A stretch of 64,000 nt of DNA, from assembly GCF_020149765.1 (NCBI RefSeq), contig NZ_CP083809.1, positions 1,302,001-1,366,000 of the forward strand. The letters are read 5' to 3'. Source of the stretch: Pantoea agglomerans (lineage in GTDB: Bacteria; Pseudomonadota; Gammaproteobacteria; Enterobacterales; Enterobacteriaceae). Position 1 is the stretch's first letter, and every line of letters starts with the position of its first letter. The position numbers were made by a program, and so were the translations under genes. The notes under the pieces are model-generated. The model saw only the letters and a list, made by a program, of their open reading frames with translations, was not told where the DNA came from and did no database searches. This document shows, piece after piece, positions 20,096 to 29,947 of the stretch.

Positions 20096-21154
20096 ATGAC
20101 GGACTCAACTCTGCCCGCGCAGGGCGCTATGGGCCGCTATCATCAGGTATTGCGCCGCCGCATGCTGATGATCGCCGTGCTGGTGCTGGCAATTATCGCC
20201 TCGCTGGTACTGGACTTTACCCTTGGCCCGGCCGGCCTTTCGCTGCCGACCCTCTGGCAATCGCTGCTTCATCCCGCCACGGTTGACGCCGGCACGCGCG
20301 TCATCGTCTGGGATATCCGTTTACCCTACGCGCTGATGGCGGTGGTGGTCGGCTTTTGCCTCGGACTGGGGGGCGCCGAGATGCAAACCATCCTCAATAA
20401 CCCGCTGGCCAGCCCCTTTACCCTCGGCGTCTCTTCAGCGGCGGCTTTCGGCGCGGCGCTGGCGATTATTCTCGGCATCGGCATTCCCGGCGTGCCGGAT
20501 CAGTGGCTGATTTCCGCCAACGCCTTTGTGTTCGCGCTGTTCGCCGCCCTGATGCTCGACGGCGTGACGCGCTGGACGCGGGTCTCTACCTCGGGCGTGG
20601 TGCTGTTCGGCATCGCGCTGGTCTTCACCTTTAACGCGCTGGTATCAATGATGCAGTTTATCGCCAGCGAAGATACCCTGCAGGGGCTGGTGTTCTGGAC
20701 CATGGGTAGCCTGGCGCGTGCCTCCTGGGAGAAGCTTGGCGTGCTGAGCGCCGCCTTTGCGCTGCTGCTGCCGTTTTCGCTGCTCAGCAGCTGGAAGCTG
20801 ACCGCGCTGCGCCTCGGCGAAGATCGTGCCGTGAGCTTCGGCATCGACGTGCGTCGCCTGCGCCTGGCAACGCTGCTGCGCATCAGTATTCTTTCCGCGC
20901 TGGCGGTCGCCTTTGTCGGACCAATCGGCTTTATCGGACTGGTGGCACCGCATATCGCCCGCATGATCTTCGGCGAAGATCACCGCTACTATCTGCCCGC
21001 CAGCGCACTGACCGGCGCGCTGGTGCTCTCAATGGCGTCGGTCGCCTCAAAGAACCTCATTCCCGGCGTGATTATTCCGGTGGGTATCGTCACCTCGCTG
21101 GTGGGCGTGCCCTTTTTCCTGAGCATTATTCTGCGTCACCGGGGGAATGTATGA
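20096..21154 (+). CDS. FecCD-family iron-siderophore ABC permease
   Basis: 352-residue inner-membrane permease of the BtuC/FecCD family, with about ten helices. Family blocks are IRLPYALMAVVVGFCLGLGGAEMQ, NNPLASPFTLGVSSAAAFGA and FVGPIGFIGLVAPHIAR. It is the only permease in the operon, so the transporter would be a homodimer. The stop overlaps the ATPase start by four bases. No binding protein or TonB receptor is adjacent, which is unusual. The Fur box upstream supports iron chelate as substrate, but the siderophore cannot be named. It sits where E. coli has the cirA siderophore receptor. Confidence 0.9.
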   Translation: MTDSTLPAQGAMGRYHQVLRRRMLMIAVLVLAIIASLVLDFTLGPAGLSLPTLWQSLLHPATVDAGTRVIVWDIRLPYALMAVVVGFCLGLGGAEMQTILNNPLASPFTLGVSSAAAFGAALAIILGIGIPGVPDQWLISANAFVFALFAALMLDGVTRWTRVSTSGVVLFGIALVFTFNALVSMMQFIASEDTLQGLVFWTMGSLARASWEKLGVLSAAFALLLPFSLLSSWKLTALRLGEDRAVSFGIDVRRLRLATLLRISILSALAVAFVGPIGFIGLVAPHIARMIFGEDHRYYLPASALTGALVLSMASVASKNLIPGVIIPVGIVTSLVGVPFFLSIILRHRGNV

Positions 21155-21939
21155 GTCAGGGGCTGAGGTTAAAACATTTCACGGCAGGCTACCCCAAACG
21201 CAAGGTGATTGAGGATCTCAGCGTGGCGCTTCTGCCGCGCGGCAAGATCACCGTGCTGCTGGGGCCGAACGGCTGCGGCAAGTCGACGCTGCTGCGCGCG
21301 CTGGCCGGGCTGAACAAAGGGCAGGGTGAACTGTGGCTTAACGACGAAGAGCTGATGCAGCAGCCGTTCGCGCGCCGCGCCCAGCGCGTGGTCTATCTGC
21401 CGCAGACGCTGCCGGCGGGGGTGCATCTGCACGTGCTGGAGTCGATTATCGTGGCGCAGCGCGCGTCCGGCGGCCTGCATAATGCCGCCAGCGAAGCGGA
21501 AGTGATGTATCTGCTGGAGCAGCTCGGCATTTCACATCTGGCGATGCGCTATCTCGATCAGCTGTCAGGCGGACAGAAACAGCTGGTCGGCCTGGCGCAG
21601 TCGCTGATCCGCCGCCCGGAGCTGCTGCTGCTGGATGAGCCGCTGAGCGCGCTGGACCTGAACTACCAGTTTCACGTGATGGATCTGGTGCGCCGCGAAA
21701 CCGCCCAGCGCAATATCGTTACCGTGGTGGTGGTACACGATATCAATATCGCCCTACGCCATGCGCACCATGCGCTGATGCTGAAAGAGGGTGCGCTGAT
21801 AGCGGATGGCGTGCCGGAGCAGGTGATTACGCCGGAAACGCTGGCGCAGGTATATGGCGTGAAAGGACGTATCGAACACTGCTCGCAGGGAATGCCGCAG
21901 GTGATGATTGACGGGCTGGTCGGCGCGGAGCTGGTTTAA
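21151..21939 (+). CDS. Iron-siderophore ABC transporter ATP-binding protein
   Basis: 262-residue FecE/FepC-type ATPase partnering the preceding permease. Walker A is GPNGCGKST near residue 38, the signature is LSGGQKQLVGLAQSL, and the Walker B and D-loop are LLLLDEPLSALD, followed by the switch VVVVHDINIALRHA. All catalytic motifs are intact. It overlaps the permease by 4 bases. A strong symmetrical stem-loop separates it from convergent fghA. Confidence 0.93.
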   Translation: MSQGLRLKHFTAGYPKRKVIEDLSVALLPRGKITVLLGPNGCGKSTLLRALAGLNKGQGELWLNDEELMQQPFARRAQRVVYLPQTLPAGVHLHVLESIIVAQRASGGLHNAASEAEVMYLLEQLGISHLAMRYLDQLSGGQKQLVGLAQSLIRRPELLLLDEPLSALDLNYQFHVMDLVRRETAQRNIVTVVVVHDINIALRHAHHALMLKEGALIADGVPEQVITPETLAQVYGVKGRIEHCSQGMPQVMIDGLVGAELV

Positions 21940-21980
21940 ACCGCGTGTGCGCATTACCTGTCGCTGCACAACTTGCCAAA

Positions 21981-22009
21981 CGTTCAGGGCCGCGATGCGG
22001 CCCTGAACG
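21981..22009. terminator. Perfect 13-bp stem-loop between convergent genes
   Basis: CGTTCAGGGCCGC (21981-21993) pairs without mismatch with GCGGCCCTGAACG (21997-22009) around GAT. T-tracts are weak on both sides. Its position between the ABC ATPase and fghA suggests a bidirectional terminator or 3'-end stabiliser. Confidence 0.75.
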
Positions 22010-22011
22010 AC

Positions 22012-22854
22012 CTACACCAGTAAGTGCTGCGCATGGAAGCGCAGATGATCCTCGACGAAGGTCGCAATAAAGTAGTAGCTGTGGTCATAGCCCGGCTGCA
22101 CGCGCAGCGTCAGCGGGAATCCCACCTCTTTTGCCACCACATCCAGCCGCTCTGGCTGAAGCTGATCCGCCAGGAACTGATCGCTGTCGCCCTGATCGAT
22201 CAGGATCGGCAGGCGCGACTGCACCTCGCGCATCAGCGCACAGCTGTCATACTCGCGCCACGCGGCACGATCGTCACCCAGATAGGCGCTGAACGCTTTC
22301 TGCCCCCAGGGCACCTCGCTGGGATTGACGATGGGCGCAAAGGCCGACGCCGACGCAAAGCGGTTGCCGAGACGCAGCGCCAGCATCAGCGCGCCATGGC
22401 CGCCCATCGAATGCCCCATAACCGACTGCCGCTCGCTGATATTGAAGTTATCGGCGATCAGCGCCGGCAGCTCCTGGCTCAGGTAGTCGAACATGCGGTA
22501 GTGCGCCGACCAGGGCGCCTGGGTCGCGTTAAGGTAAAACCCTGCGCCCTGGCCGAGATCGTAGGCGTCGTCGTTGGCGACCGCCTCGCCGCGCGGGCTG
22601 GTGTCCGGCATAATCAACACCAGACCCAGCTCCGCCGCGACGCGCTGCGCGCCAGCTTTGGTGCTGAAGTTCTCATCCGTGCAGGTCAGGCCTGCCAGAA
22701 ACCACACCGCGGGCGGCGGCGTGTCGCCTTTTGGATTGGGCAAAAAAATGCTGAAGGTCATCGGGCAGTTGAGCGCGGCTGACTGATGTCGCCAGCGTTG
22801 CTGCCAGCCGCCGAACATCCTGTGTTCTTCCAGCAGTTCCAGCGTGGATGCCAT
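22012..22854 (-). CDS. fghA: S-formylglutathione hydrolase
   Basis: Esterase-D-type serine hydrolase of 280 residues that splits S-formylglutathione into formate and glutathione, the second step of formaldehyde detoxification. The alpha/beta-hydrolase nucleophile is S149 in [11 protein letters not shown]. The aspartate (in [11 protein letters not shown]) and histidine (in GYDHSYYF) complete the triad. It lies 12 bases downstream of frmA on the same strand. At this position E. coli has the homologous yeiG; the pairing with frmA resembles frmAB. Confidence 0.95.
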   Translation of the reverse strand: MASTLELLEEHRMFGGWQQRWRHQSAALNCPMTFSIFLPNPKGDTPPPAVWFLAGLTCTDENFSTKAGAQRVAAELGLVLIMPDTSPRGEAVANDDAYDLGQGAGFYLNATQAPWSAHYRMFDYLSQELPALIADNFNISERQSVMGHSMGGHGALMLALRLGNRFASASAFAPIVNPSEVPWGQKAFSAYLGDDRAAWREYDSCALMREVQSRLPILIDQGDSDQFLADQLQPERLDVVAKEVGFPLTLRVQPGYDHSYYFIATFVEDHLRFHAQHLLV

Positions 22855-22866
22855 ATCGCCTCCCGA

Positions 22867-24072
<1,206 letters not shown>

Positions 24073-24079
24073 TCAGCAA

Positions 24080-24991
24080 TTACTCTGCGACCTGCAGCGG
24101 ATGCAGCAGCTGGTCATCCTGCGGCCGGTCGTCAAACATATCAATAATCAAGTACTTAAGCGCTTCTACGTTGGGGGTAAAGGCGTCGCGGCGCCACATC
24201 AGCCAGGTGGCGGTGTCGCGCCAGGCGGCCGGCAGCTGATGCGCCTGCACGCGGGCGCGCTCAGGCATCTGCTTCAGCACCGATTCAGGGATCATCGCCA
24301 CGCCCGCACCGCCCGCCACGCAGGCCATCATCGCGTGGTAGGACTGGATCTCCATCACGCTGCCGGGCGCGATGCCGCTGTCGCGGTACCAGGCTTCGAG
24401 CTTCACGCGATAGGAGCAGCTATTGCGAAAGGCGAACAGGGTGTCGTTTTGCACGTCGCGCGCGTTCCTGACCGGCAGATGATCGAGGCTGGTGATCAGC
24501 GTCAGGGTTTCGCGGAAGGCGATGCAGCCGTTGAGATCGTCATAGGGCGCCGGGCCGTCGACCAGCGCGGCGGCCAGCGTGCCTTCACGCACCTTGTCGA
24601 TAATCTCGCCGGAGGTACTGGTGATCAGCGACAGCGACACTTTCGGAAAGCGCTGATGATAGGCCGCCAGCAGGGCAGGCAGACGCGTCGCGGCGGTGCT
24701 CTCCATCGAGCCGAGCGCGAAGTTGCCGGCCGGTTCGCCCGCGCGCGCCATGCTCAGCGCCTCGTCGCTCAGCGCCAGAATGCGCTGCGCGTAATTAAGA
24801 AAGTTGTGGCCCATCGGCGACAGCCGAATGCGCTGTTTCTCGCGTATAAACAGATCGACGCCCATCTCCTCTTCCAGCTGCCGCAGCCGCGTGGTGAGGT
24901 TGGAGGGGACGCGATGAAGTTGTTCCGCAGCGCGCGCCAGCGAACCGGTTTCGGCCACGGAACAGAACATGCGTAGCTGGACAAGATCCAT
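24080..24991 (-). CDS. LysR-type regulator, YneJ/PtrR-like
   Basis: 303-residue LysR-family regulator. The start chosen is the ATG at 24991 (MDLVQLRMFC) behind an AGAGA ribosome site; an upstream TTG frame is unlikely. The N-terminal helix-turn-helix has GSLARAAEQLHRVPSNLTTRLRQLE, which strongly resembles E. coli YneJ (PtrR), and the LysR substrate domain follows. It is divergent from the MFS gene 105 bases away, the classical layout for a regulator and its target. It also lies just upstream of frmA in the same direction. Confidence 0.85.
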   Translation of the reverse strand: MDLVQLRMFCSVAETGSLARAAEQLHRVPSNLTTRLRQLEEEMGVDLFIREKQRIRLSPMGHNFLNYAQRILALSDEALSMARAGEPAGNFALGSMESTAATRLPALLAAYHQRFPKVSLSLITSTSGEIIDKVREGTLAAALVDGPAPYDDLNGCIAFRETLTLITSLDHLPVRNARDVQNDTLFAFRNSCSYRVKLEAWYRDSGIAPGSVMEIQSYHAMMACVAGGAGVAMIPESVLKQMPERARVQAHQLPAAWRDTATWLMWRRDAFTPNVEALKYLIIDMFDDRPQDDQLLHPLQVAE

Positions 24992-25096
24992 ATATTCTCT
25001 TCTCGTAAACAACTTGATGTGAATTATTCAGTTTTCGTGAGTTTAATAAGCTGGCATGTTATAAGCAAGTGATAATAAGAGGGCAGGAGTAGGGAA

Positions 25097-26227
25097 ATGG
25101 CTTTTCGCGTGGCGCTCAGCGCCTTTCTGGCGCTGGTGGTGGTGATGGGCATCGGACGTTTCGCCTTTACGCCGCAGGTGCCGCTAATGATACACGACGG
25201 CCAGCTGACGCTGACCAGCGCCAGTCTGGTGGCGGCGCTCAACTATCTTGGCTATCTCTGCGGCTCTTTTGATGCGATGCGCGCGCGGCGTCGCGTCGAG
25301 CTGCGTTTGCAGCTGGGCGTCTGGGGCGCGGTGATCCTGACGCTGCTCTCCGCCTGCGTCACCGGCCCCTGGCTGCACGGCGCGGTGCGCTTTCTGATCG
25401 GCTGGGCGAGCGGCGTGGCGCTGGTGCTGGTGGCCGCCTGGAGCAGCGAGCAGCTGCATCACTACGGCCGTCCCGGCCTGTCGGCGGCGGTATTCGCCGG
25501 GCCGGGGGCGGGCATCTTTATCAGCGGCCTGCTGGCGGTGCAGCTGCACGCCTCGCAGGCTTCCGCCTCGCTGGCCTGGGCCGCCTACGGCCTGCTGGCG
25601 CTGCTGATTATCGCCGCTATCGCGCGCAATTTGCCGCGCCGCGTCGGCGATCTGCACCGTCCCGATCGGGCGCCGGATCCGCTGGTGCTGACCCCAGACC
25701 TGCGACGGCTGGTGCTGAGCTATAGCCTGGCGGGCTTCGGCTATATCCTGCCCGCCACCTTTCTGTCGCAGATGGCGGCGGCGCGCTTTCCCGACGGCGC
25801 CTTTGCCCAGCTGGTCTGGCCGATCTTCGGCGGCGCGGCGATAGTTGGCATCGCGCTGGGGATCCTGACGCGCCACCTCGCCAGCAACAACCGGCGGCTG
25901 GCCTTTGTGCTCTGGGCGCAGGCGCTGGGCGTGGCGGCGGCCGCGGCGCTGCCGGGCTTTAGCGGCCTGCTGATCGGCGCGCTGCTGGTGGGCGGCGGCT
26001 TTCTCTGCGTGGTACAGCTGGCGCTGGCCTACGCGCGCGAGCTGGCGCCGCAGCATACGCGCTATATGGCGGGGCTGCTGACCACCGGCTACGCCGTCGG
26101 GCAGCTGGTGGGGCCGGTGCTGTCGTCGCTCTCGACCGCGCTGCTGCATCAGCTGGCGCCCGCGCTGTGGATCGCCGGGCTGGGCCTGGCGGCGGCCGGG
26201 CTGCTGGTCTGGCGACGCGCGCAATGA
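25097..26227 (+). CDS. YbfB/YjiJ-family MFS transporter
   Basis: 376-residue major-facilitator protein with about twelve helices. The opening LSAFLALVVVMGIGRFAFTPQVPLM is characteristic of the YbfB/YjiJ family. Substrates of that family are poorly known. It is probably controlled by the divergent LysR regulator. The coding sequence is markedly GC- and alanine-rich, like the surrounding core genes, so there is no sign of recent transfer. Confidence 0.85.
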   Translation: MAFRVALSAFLALVVVMGIGRFAFTPQVPLMIHDGQLTLTSASLVAALNYLGYLCGSFDAMRARRRVELRLQLGVWGAVILTLLSACVTGPWLHGAVRFLIGWASGVALVLVAAWSSEQLHHYGRPGLSAAVFAGPGAGIFISGLLAVQLHASQASASLAWAAYGLLALLIIAAIARNLPRRVGDLHRPDRAPDPLVLTPDLRRLVLSYSLAGFGYILPATFLSQMAAARFPDGAFAQLVWPIFGGAAIVGIALGILTRHLASNNRRLAFVLWAQALGVAAAAALPGFSGLLIGALLVGGGFLCVVQLALAYARELAPQHTRYMAGLLTTGYAVGQLVGPVLSSLSTALLHQLAPALWIAGLGLAAAGLLVWRRAQ

Positions 26228-26303
26228 AAAGCTTTCATCACCGATTGGATTGATTACTGGATTACCCCTGCGGAAAGCTTCACAATACGCGCTCAGAATT
26301 GAA

Positions 26304-26324
26304 CCCGCCGGTCTCTCCGGCGGG
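26304..26324 (+). terminator. GC-rich stem-loop before folE
   Basis: CCCGCCGG (26304-26311) pairs with CCGGCGGG (26317-26324) around TCTCT. No T-run follows. It ends 12 bases before the folE ribosome site, so it may end the MFS transcript or lie in the folE leader. A longer-range inverted repeat AAGCTTTC/GAAAGCTT lies further upstream at about 26230-26280. Confidence 0.5.
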
Positions 26325-26349
26325 CGTTACACCTGCGGAGATGAGTACG

Positions 26350-27015
26350 ATGAGCACCCTTAGTCAGGAAGCTATCCTGGTTCACGAAGCGCTGCTGGCG
26401 CGAGGCCTGGAAACGCCGTTACGCGCGCCGACGCGTGAAATGGATGACGAAACCCGTAAGCGCCTGATCGCCGGCCATATGACCGAGGTCATGCAGCTGC
26501 TGAATCTGGATCTTGAGGATGACAGCCTGATGGAGACGCCGCATCGCATCGCCAAAATGTATGTGGATGAGGTCTTTTCCGGCCTGGATTACGCTAACTT
26601 CCCGAAAATCACCGTCATCGAAAATAAGATGAAAGTGGATGAGATGGTGACGGTGCGCGATATCACCCTGACCAGCACCTGCGAGCACCACTTTGTGATT
26701 ATCGACGGCAAAGCGACCGTGGCCTATATTCCGAAAGAGAAGGTGATTGGCCTGTCGAAGATTAACCGCATCGTGCAGTTCTTCGCCCAGCGCCCGCAGG
26801 TGCAGGAACGTCTGACGCAGCAGGTGCTGGTGGCGCTGCAGACGCTGCTTGGCACTAACAACGTCGCGGTCTCTATTGATGCGGTGCACTACTGCGTGAA
26901 AGCGCGCGGAGTGAAAGACGCCACCAGCGCGACCACCACCACCTCGCTGGGCGGCCTGTTTAAGTCGAGCCAGAATACTCGCCAGGAGTTTCTGCGCGCG
27001 GTGCGTCATATTTAA
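26350..27015 (+). CDS. folE: GTP cyclohydrolase I
   Basis: First enzyme of tetrahydrofolate synthesis (and of queuosine in bacteria), making dihydroneopterin triphosphate from GTP. The 221-residue protein has zinc ligands C111 and H113/H114 in TSTCEHHF and C182 in VHYCVKARG. It also has the [22 protein letters not shown] block. I chose the ATG at 26350 over that at 26341, because GGAG (26337-26340) is then 9 bases upstream and the N-terminus matches E. coli. A palindromic repeat lies 24 bases past the stop. Confidence 0.96.
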   Translation: MSTLSQEAILVHEALLARGLETPLRAPTREMDDETRKRLIAGHMTEVMQLLNLDLEDDSLMETPHRIAKMYVDEVFSGLDYANFPKITVIENKMKVDEMVTVRDITLTSTCEHHFVIIDGKATVAYIPKEKVIGLSKINRIVQFFAQRPQVQERLTQQVLVALQTLLGTNNVAVSIDAVHYCVKARGVKDATSATTTTSLGGLFKSSQNTRQEFLRAVRHI

Positions 27016-27038
27016 CACCATTGGTTATGCACCGACGC

Positions 27039-27222
27039 GGGTGAGATGACCCGATCGCAAAGACGCAAAAGCGGGCATCCCTGCCTGTCCGGCCCGCGTC
27101 GCAGGCAACCTCAGCGGTGAGGTGCGCCCGTAACCGGGCCAGCGCGCTGCGGCATGGTTCAAAAACGTTCCTGACGTTTTGTCCCTGACGCGGCGTGCTT
27201 TGCTCTTCGGTTTATCTCACTC
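27039..27222. repeat. Palindromic repeat element, expanded copy 3 (between folE and yeiB)
   Basis: Outer arms GGGTGAGATGACCCGA (27039-27054) and TCGGTTTATCTCACTC (27207-27222) pair imperfectly (G-U pairs allowed). They carry the same flanking blocks (ATCGCAAAGACGC and GTGCTTTGCTCTTCGG) as the copies at 14888 and 38617. The 184-bp interior is longer than in the other copies. It holds further hairpins: ACCTCA-GCGG-TGAGGT, CCCG-TAAC-CGGG, and AAAACGT-TCCTG-ACGTTTT around 27154-27180. No reading frame is supported. Confidence 0.65.
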
Positions 27223-27236
27223 GTTTGCATGCCTGT

Positions 27237-27260
27237 GCGCCGCCTGTTCTCAGGCGGCGC
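27237..27260 (+). terminator. Perfect 10-bp stem-loop just upstream of yeiB
   Basis: GCGCCGCCTG (27237-27246) pairs with CAGGCGGCGC (27251-27260) around TTCT, followed by TGTTCC. It may terminate transcripts from folE or attenuate yeiB, whose ATG is 24 bases downstream. Confidence 0.55.
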
Positions 27261-27284
27261 TGTTCCACGCCAACAGGGACCGAT

Positions 27285-28436
27285 ATGCAACGTTATCCTA
27301 TGCTGGATTTTATTCGCGGCTGCGCCATCCTCGGCATTTTGTTGCTCAATATCGTCGGCTTCGCCTTACCTTCCGCCGCCTATCTCAATCCCGCCTGGCA
27401 CGGCGATCCCGCTACCGACGAGGTCTGGACCTGGGCGGTGCTCGACCTGCTGGCGCAGATGAAGTTCCTGACGCTGTTCGCGCTGCTGTTCGGCGCGGGC
27501 CTGCAGCTTCAGCTGCCGCGCGGCGGCCGCTGGCTGTCGGCGCGCCTGACGCTGCTGGCGCTTATTGGCCTGTTTCACGCTCTGGCGATGTGGGAAGGGG
27601 ATATCCTGCTCGATTACGCCATTATTGGCCTTATCGTCTGGCGTACGCTGCGCGACGTGCCCGCAACGCGCAGCCTGTTTCACACCGGCGCGCTGCTCTA
27701 CCTGGTTGGCTGCGGCGTGCTGCTGATCTTCGGATCGATCTCCGATCCCGAGCCGAGCCGCTCCTGGCTGCCCGGCGCGGCTGACCTGGAGTATGAACAT
27801 TTCTGGAAGCTGGCCGGCGGCTGGGAGGCGGTGCAGAACCGTCTCGATCATCTCTCCTCCAGCCTGATGGCGCTGGCGGCGCAGTATGGCTGGCAGCTGG
27901 CCGGGCTGATGATGATGGGTGCCGCGCTGCTGCGCTGCGGCTGGCTGACCGGCGAGTTCAGCCTGCGCCACTACCGCCGCTGCGCCGCGCTGCTGCTGGC
28001 ATCAGGCTACGCCATCGCCCTGTCTGGGGTGGTGGCGCAGTGGATGCTGCACTGGTCGTTTCGCTGGAGCGGCTTCTACTTGCAGGTGCCGCGCGATCTC
28101 GCCAGCCCGTTTATCAGCCTTGGCTACGCCGCGCTGATCCTCGGCTACTGGCCGCAGCTGGCGCGCTGGCGCGTCACGTCGGCGATAGAGTGCGTCGGCC
28201 GCATGGCGCTGAGCAACTATCTGCTGCAGACGCTGATCTGCACCACGCTGTTCTACCGCTTCGATCTCTTTATGCGCTTCGACCGTTTGCAGCTGCTGGC
28301 CTTTGTGCCCGCTGTCTGGCTGGTCAATATTCTCTTCTCGGTAATCTGGCTGCGCTTTTTCCCGCAGGGGCCGCTTGAATGGCTGTGGCGCCGCCTGACG
28401 CAGCTGGCGGCGGGGAAAACGCCGCATCGCCTCTGA
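27285..28436 (+). CDS. yeiB: DUF418-family inner-membrane protein YeiB
   Basis: 383-residue polytopic membrane protein. The opening LDFIRGCAILGILLLNIVGF and the C-terminal GRMALSNYLLQTLICTTLFY and LGNxxWLR-type blocks identify the DUF418/YeiB family. Function is unknown; relatives resemble membrane acyltransferases only in fold. I chose the ATG at 27285 (MQRYPMLDF) because homologues begin there. The frame is open further upstream through a GC-rich hairpin and repeat. Gene order folE-yeiB-galS-mglBAC is as in E. coli. Confidence 0.9.
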   Translation: MQRYPMLDFIRGCAILGILLLNIVGFALPSAAYLNPAWHGDPATDEVWTWAVLDLLAQMKFLTLFALLFGAGLQLQLPRGGRWLSARLTLLALIGLFHALAMWEGDILLDYAIIGLIVWRTLRDVPATRSLFHTGALLYLVGCGVLLIFGSISDPEPSRSWLPGAADLEYEHFWKLAGGWEAVQNRLDHLSSSLMALAAQYGWQLAGLMMMGAALLRCGWLTGEFSLRHYRRCAALLLASGYAIALSGVVAQWMLHWSFRWSGFYLQVPRDLASPFISLGYAALILGYWPQLARWRVTSAIECVGRMALSNYLLQTLICTTLFYRFDLFMRFDRLQLLAFVPAVWLVNILFSVIWLRFFPQGPLEWLWRRLTQLAAGKTPHRL

Positions 28437-28476
28437 GTCAGATAATGATATTCATCACAAAGGTTGCATAATTGTA

Positions 28477-28490
28477 TGTAACCGTTTTCA
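28477..28490. promoter_or_regulatory. GalR/GalS operator upstream of galS
   Basis: TGTAACCGTTTTCA fits the GalR/GalS consensus (GTGNAANCGNTTNCA type). An identical 14-mer precedes mglB at 29629-29642, which supports autoregulation of galS. Confidence 0.8.
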
Positions 28491-28494
28491 TCAG

Positions 28495-28510
28495 TGTGAC
28501 GTGATTCACG
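28495..28510. promoter_or_regulatory. CRP site upstream of galS
   Basis: TGTGA-CGTGAT-TCACG matches the cAMP-CRP consensus at 9 of 10 half-site positions and lies five bases downstream of the GalR/S operator. Confidence 0.7.
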
Positions 28511-28592
28511 CTGTCGCCGCGCCCTGCCTGCCAGAATAGCGCCGGGTTTACTTCCTGGCGTGATGCCTTTTTTTCCTCTGTGGAACAGCTGC

Positions 28593-29633
28593 ATGATAAC
28601 GATTCGTGATGTTGCCCGTCTGGCTGGCGTGTCGGTGGCGACCGTCTCGCGCGTGCTGAATAACAGCACCGCCGTTACCGCGGACACCCGTGACGCGGTG
28701 CTGCAGGCGGTAGATTCACTGGGCTATCGGCCTAACGCCAACGCGCAGGCGCTGGCGACGCAGGTCAGCGACACCATCGGCGTGGTGGTGATGGACGTCT
28801 CCGATCCCTTCTTTGGCGCGCTGGTGAAAGCGGTGGATACCGTGGCGCAGCGCCTGCATAAACATGTGCTGATCAGCAACTCCTGGCATCAGGAAGATAA
28901 AGAGCGCCATGCCATTGAGGTGCTGATCCGTCAGCGCTGCAATGCGCTGGTGGTACACGCGAAAACGCTTTCAGACGCCGAGCTTGCCTCTTTTATGCAG
29001 CAGGTGCCGGGCATGGTGATGGTTAACCGCATTGTGCCTGGCTTCGCCCATCGCTGCGTCAGCCTGGATAATGTGGCGGGGGCGCTGATGGCGACCCGTA
29101 TGCTGCTGCAGCAGGGGCACAGCCGCATCGGCTATCTCTGCTCCAGCCACGACATCGAGGATGTGCGGCAGCGGCGCGAAGGCTGGGAGCAGGCGCTGGC
29201 GGAGCAGGGGATTCGGCCGCAGGAGGGCTGGATCGCCTGCGCCGAACCCGATATGCAGGGCGGCGAGGCGGCGATGGTGGAGCTGCTGGGCCGCAATGTG
29301 CATCTCAGCGCCATTTTCGCCTATAACGACGGCATGGCGGCCGGTGCGCTTACCGCCCTGAAAGATAACGGCATTCAGGTGCCGCAGCATTTCTCAATTA
29401 TCGGCTTCGATGATATCCCGATGTCACGATACACCGATCCCCAACTGACAACGGTACGCTATCCCATTGTTTCTATGGCGAAACTTGCCACTGAGCTGGC
29501 GCTGAGCGGCGCGGCGGGCCAGCTGGACGTCAGCGCGCAGCATGTCTTTATGCCGACCCTGGTGCGTCGTCATTCCGTGGCGCAGCGGCAAAATGTGGAG
29601 TCGGTCACTAATTCAGGCGATAGCGCCATGTAA
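28593..29633 (+). CDS. galS: LacI-family mgl repressor GalS
   Basis: Galactose-responsive repressor of the mgl transport operon, 346 residues, the same length as E. coli GalS. The N-terminal LacI helix-turn-helix reads [20 protein letters not shown], followed by the hinge region and a periplasmic-binding-protein-like core ([24 protein letters not shown]). The ATG at 28593 is preferred over an upstream one at 28560 because homologues start MITIRDV. Its stop codon lies inside the GalS operator that precedes mglB. Confidence 0.95.
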   Translation: MITIRDVARLAGVSVATVSRVLNNSTAVTADTRDAVLQAVDSLGYRPNANAQALATQVSDTIGVVVMDVSDPFFGALVKAVDTVAQRLHKHVLISNSWHQEDKERHAIEVLIRQRCNALVVHAKTLSDAELASFMQQVPGMVMVNRIVPGFAHRCVSLDNVAGALMATRMLLQQGHSRIGYLCSSHDIEDVRQRREGWEQALAEQGIRPQEGWIACAEPDMQGGEAAMVELLGRNVHLSAIFAYNDGMAAGALTALKDNGIQVPQHFSIIGFDDIPMSRYTDPQLTTVRYPIVSMAKLATELALSGAAGQLDVSAQHVFMPTLVRRHSVAQRQNVESVTNSGDSAM

Positions 29634-29642
29634 CCGTTTTCA
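29629..29642. promoter_or_regulatory. GalR/GalS operator of mglBAC, overlapping the galS stop
   Basis: TGTAACCGTTTTCA, identical to the galS operator. The galS TAA (29631-29633) is part of this site. It abuts the CRP site, so GalS binding would interfere with CRP-dependent activation. Confidence 0.85.
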
Positions 29643-29645
29643 ATC

Positions 29646-29688
29646 TGTGATTGTATTCACAGTTAATTAACATGCCGCTCACTATGAT
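29646..29688 (+). promoter_or_regulatory. CRP-dependent mglB promoter
   Basis: A perfect CRP site, TGTGA-TTGTAT-TCACA, occupies 29646-29661. A -10 hexamer TATGAT follows at 29683-29688, predicting a start near 29694. The CRP centre would then be near -41, a class II arrangement. The leader to mglB would be about 250 bases; I see no reading frame or riboswitch in it. Confidence 0.82.
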
Positions 29689-29947
29689 GGCAGCGTCTTA
29701 CCGGACTGAAACATTATGTAACGCCGTTATAACCGCAGCTGGCGTGGTTTCAGCAACCCGTTGAAAAAGTTCATCACATCTTCAGGATGCGTTGTCGCAC
29801 AAGGAAGTCAGATTTCTGGACGGCGTTTCAGCGGGGCAGCGCGATTTCACTCGCCTCTTTGCGACTCGTCGAATCTTATTTTATCGAAAGCTCCTGCGCG
29901 CCTGACGCGCCTGAGCCAGTACTACCCTGCAAAAAACCGGAGATACC

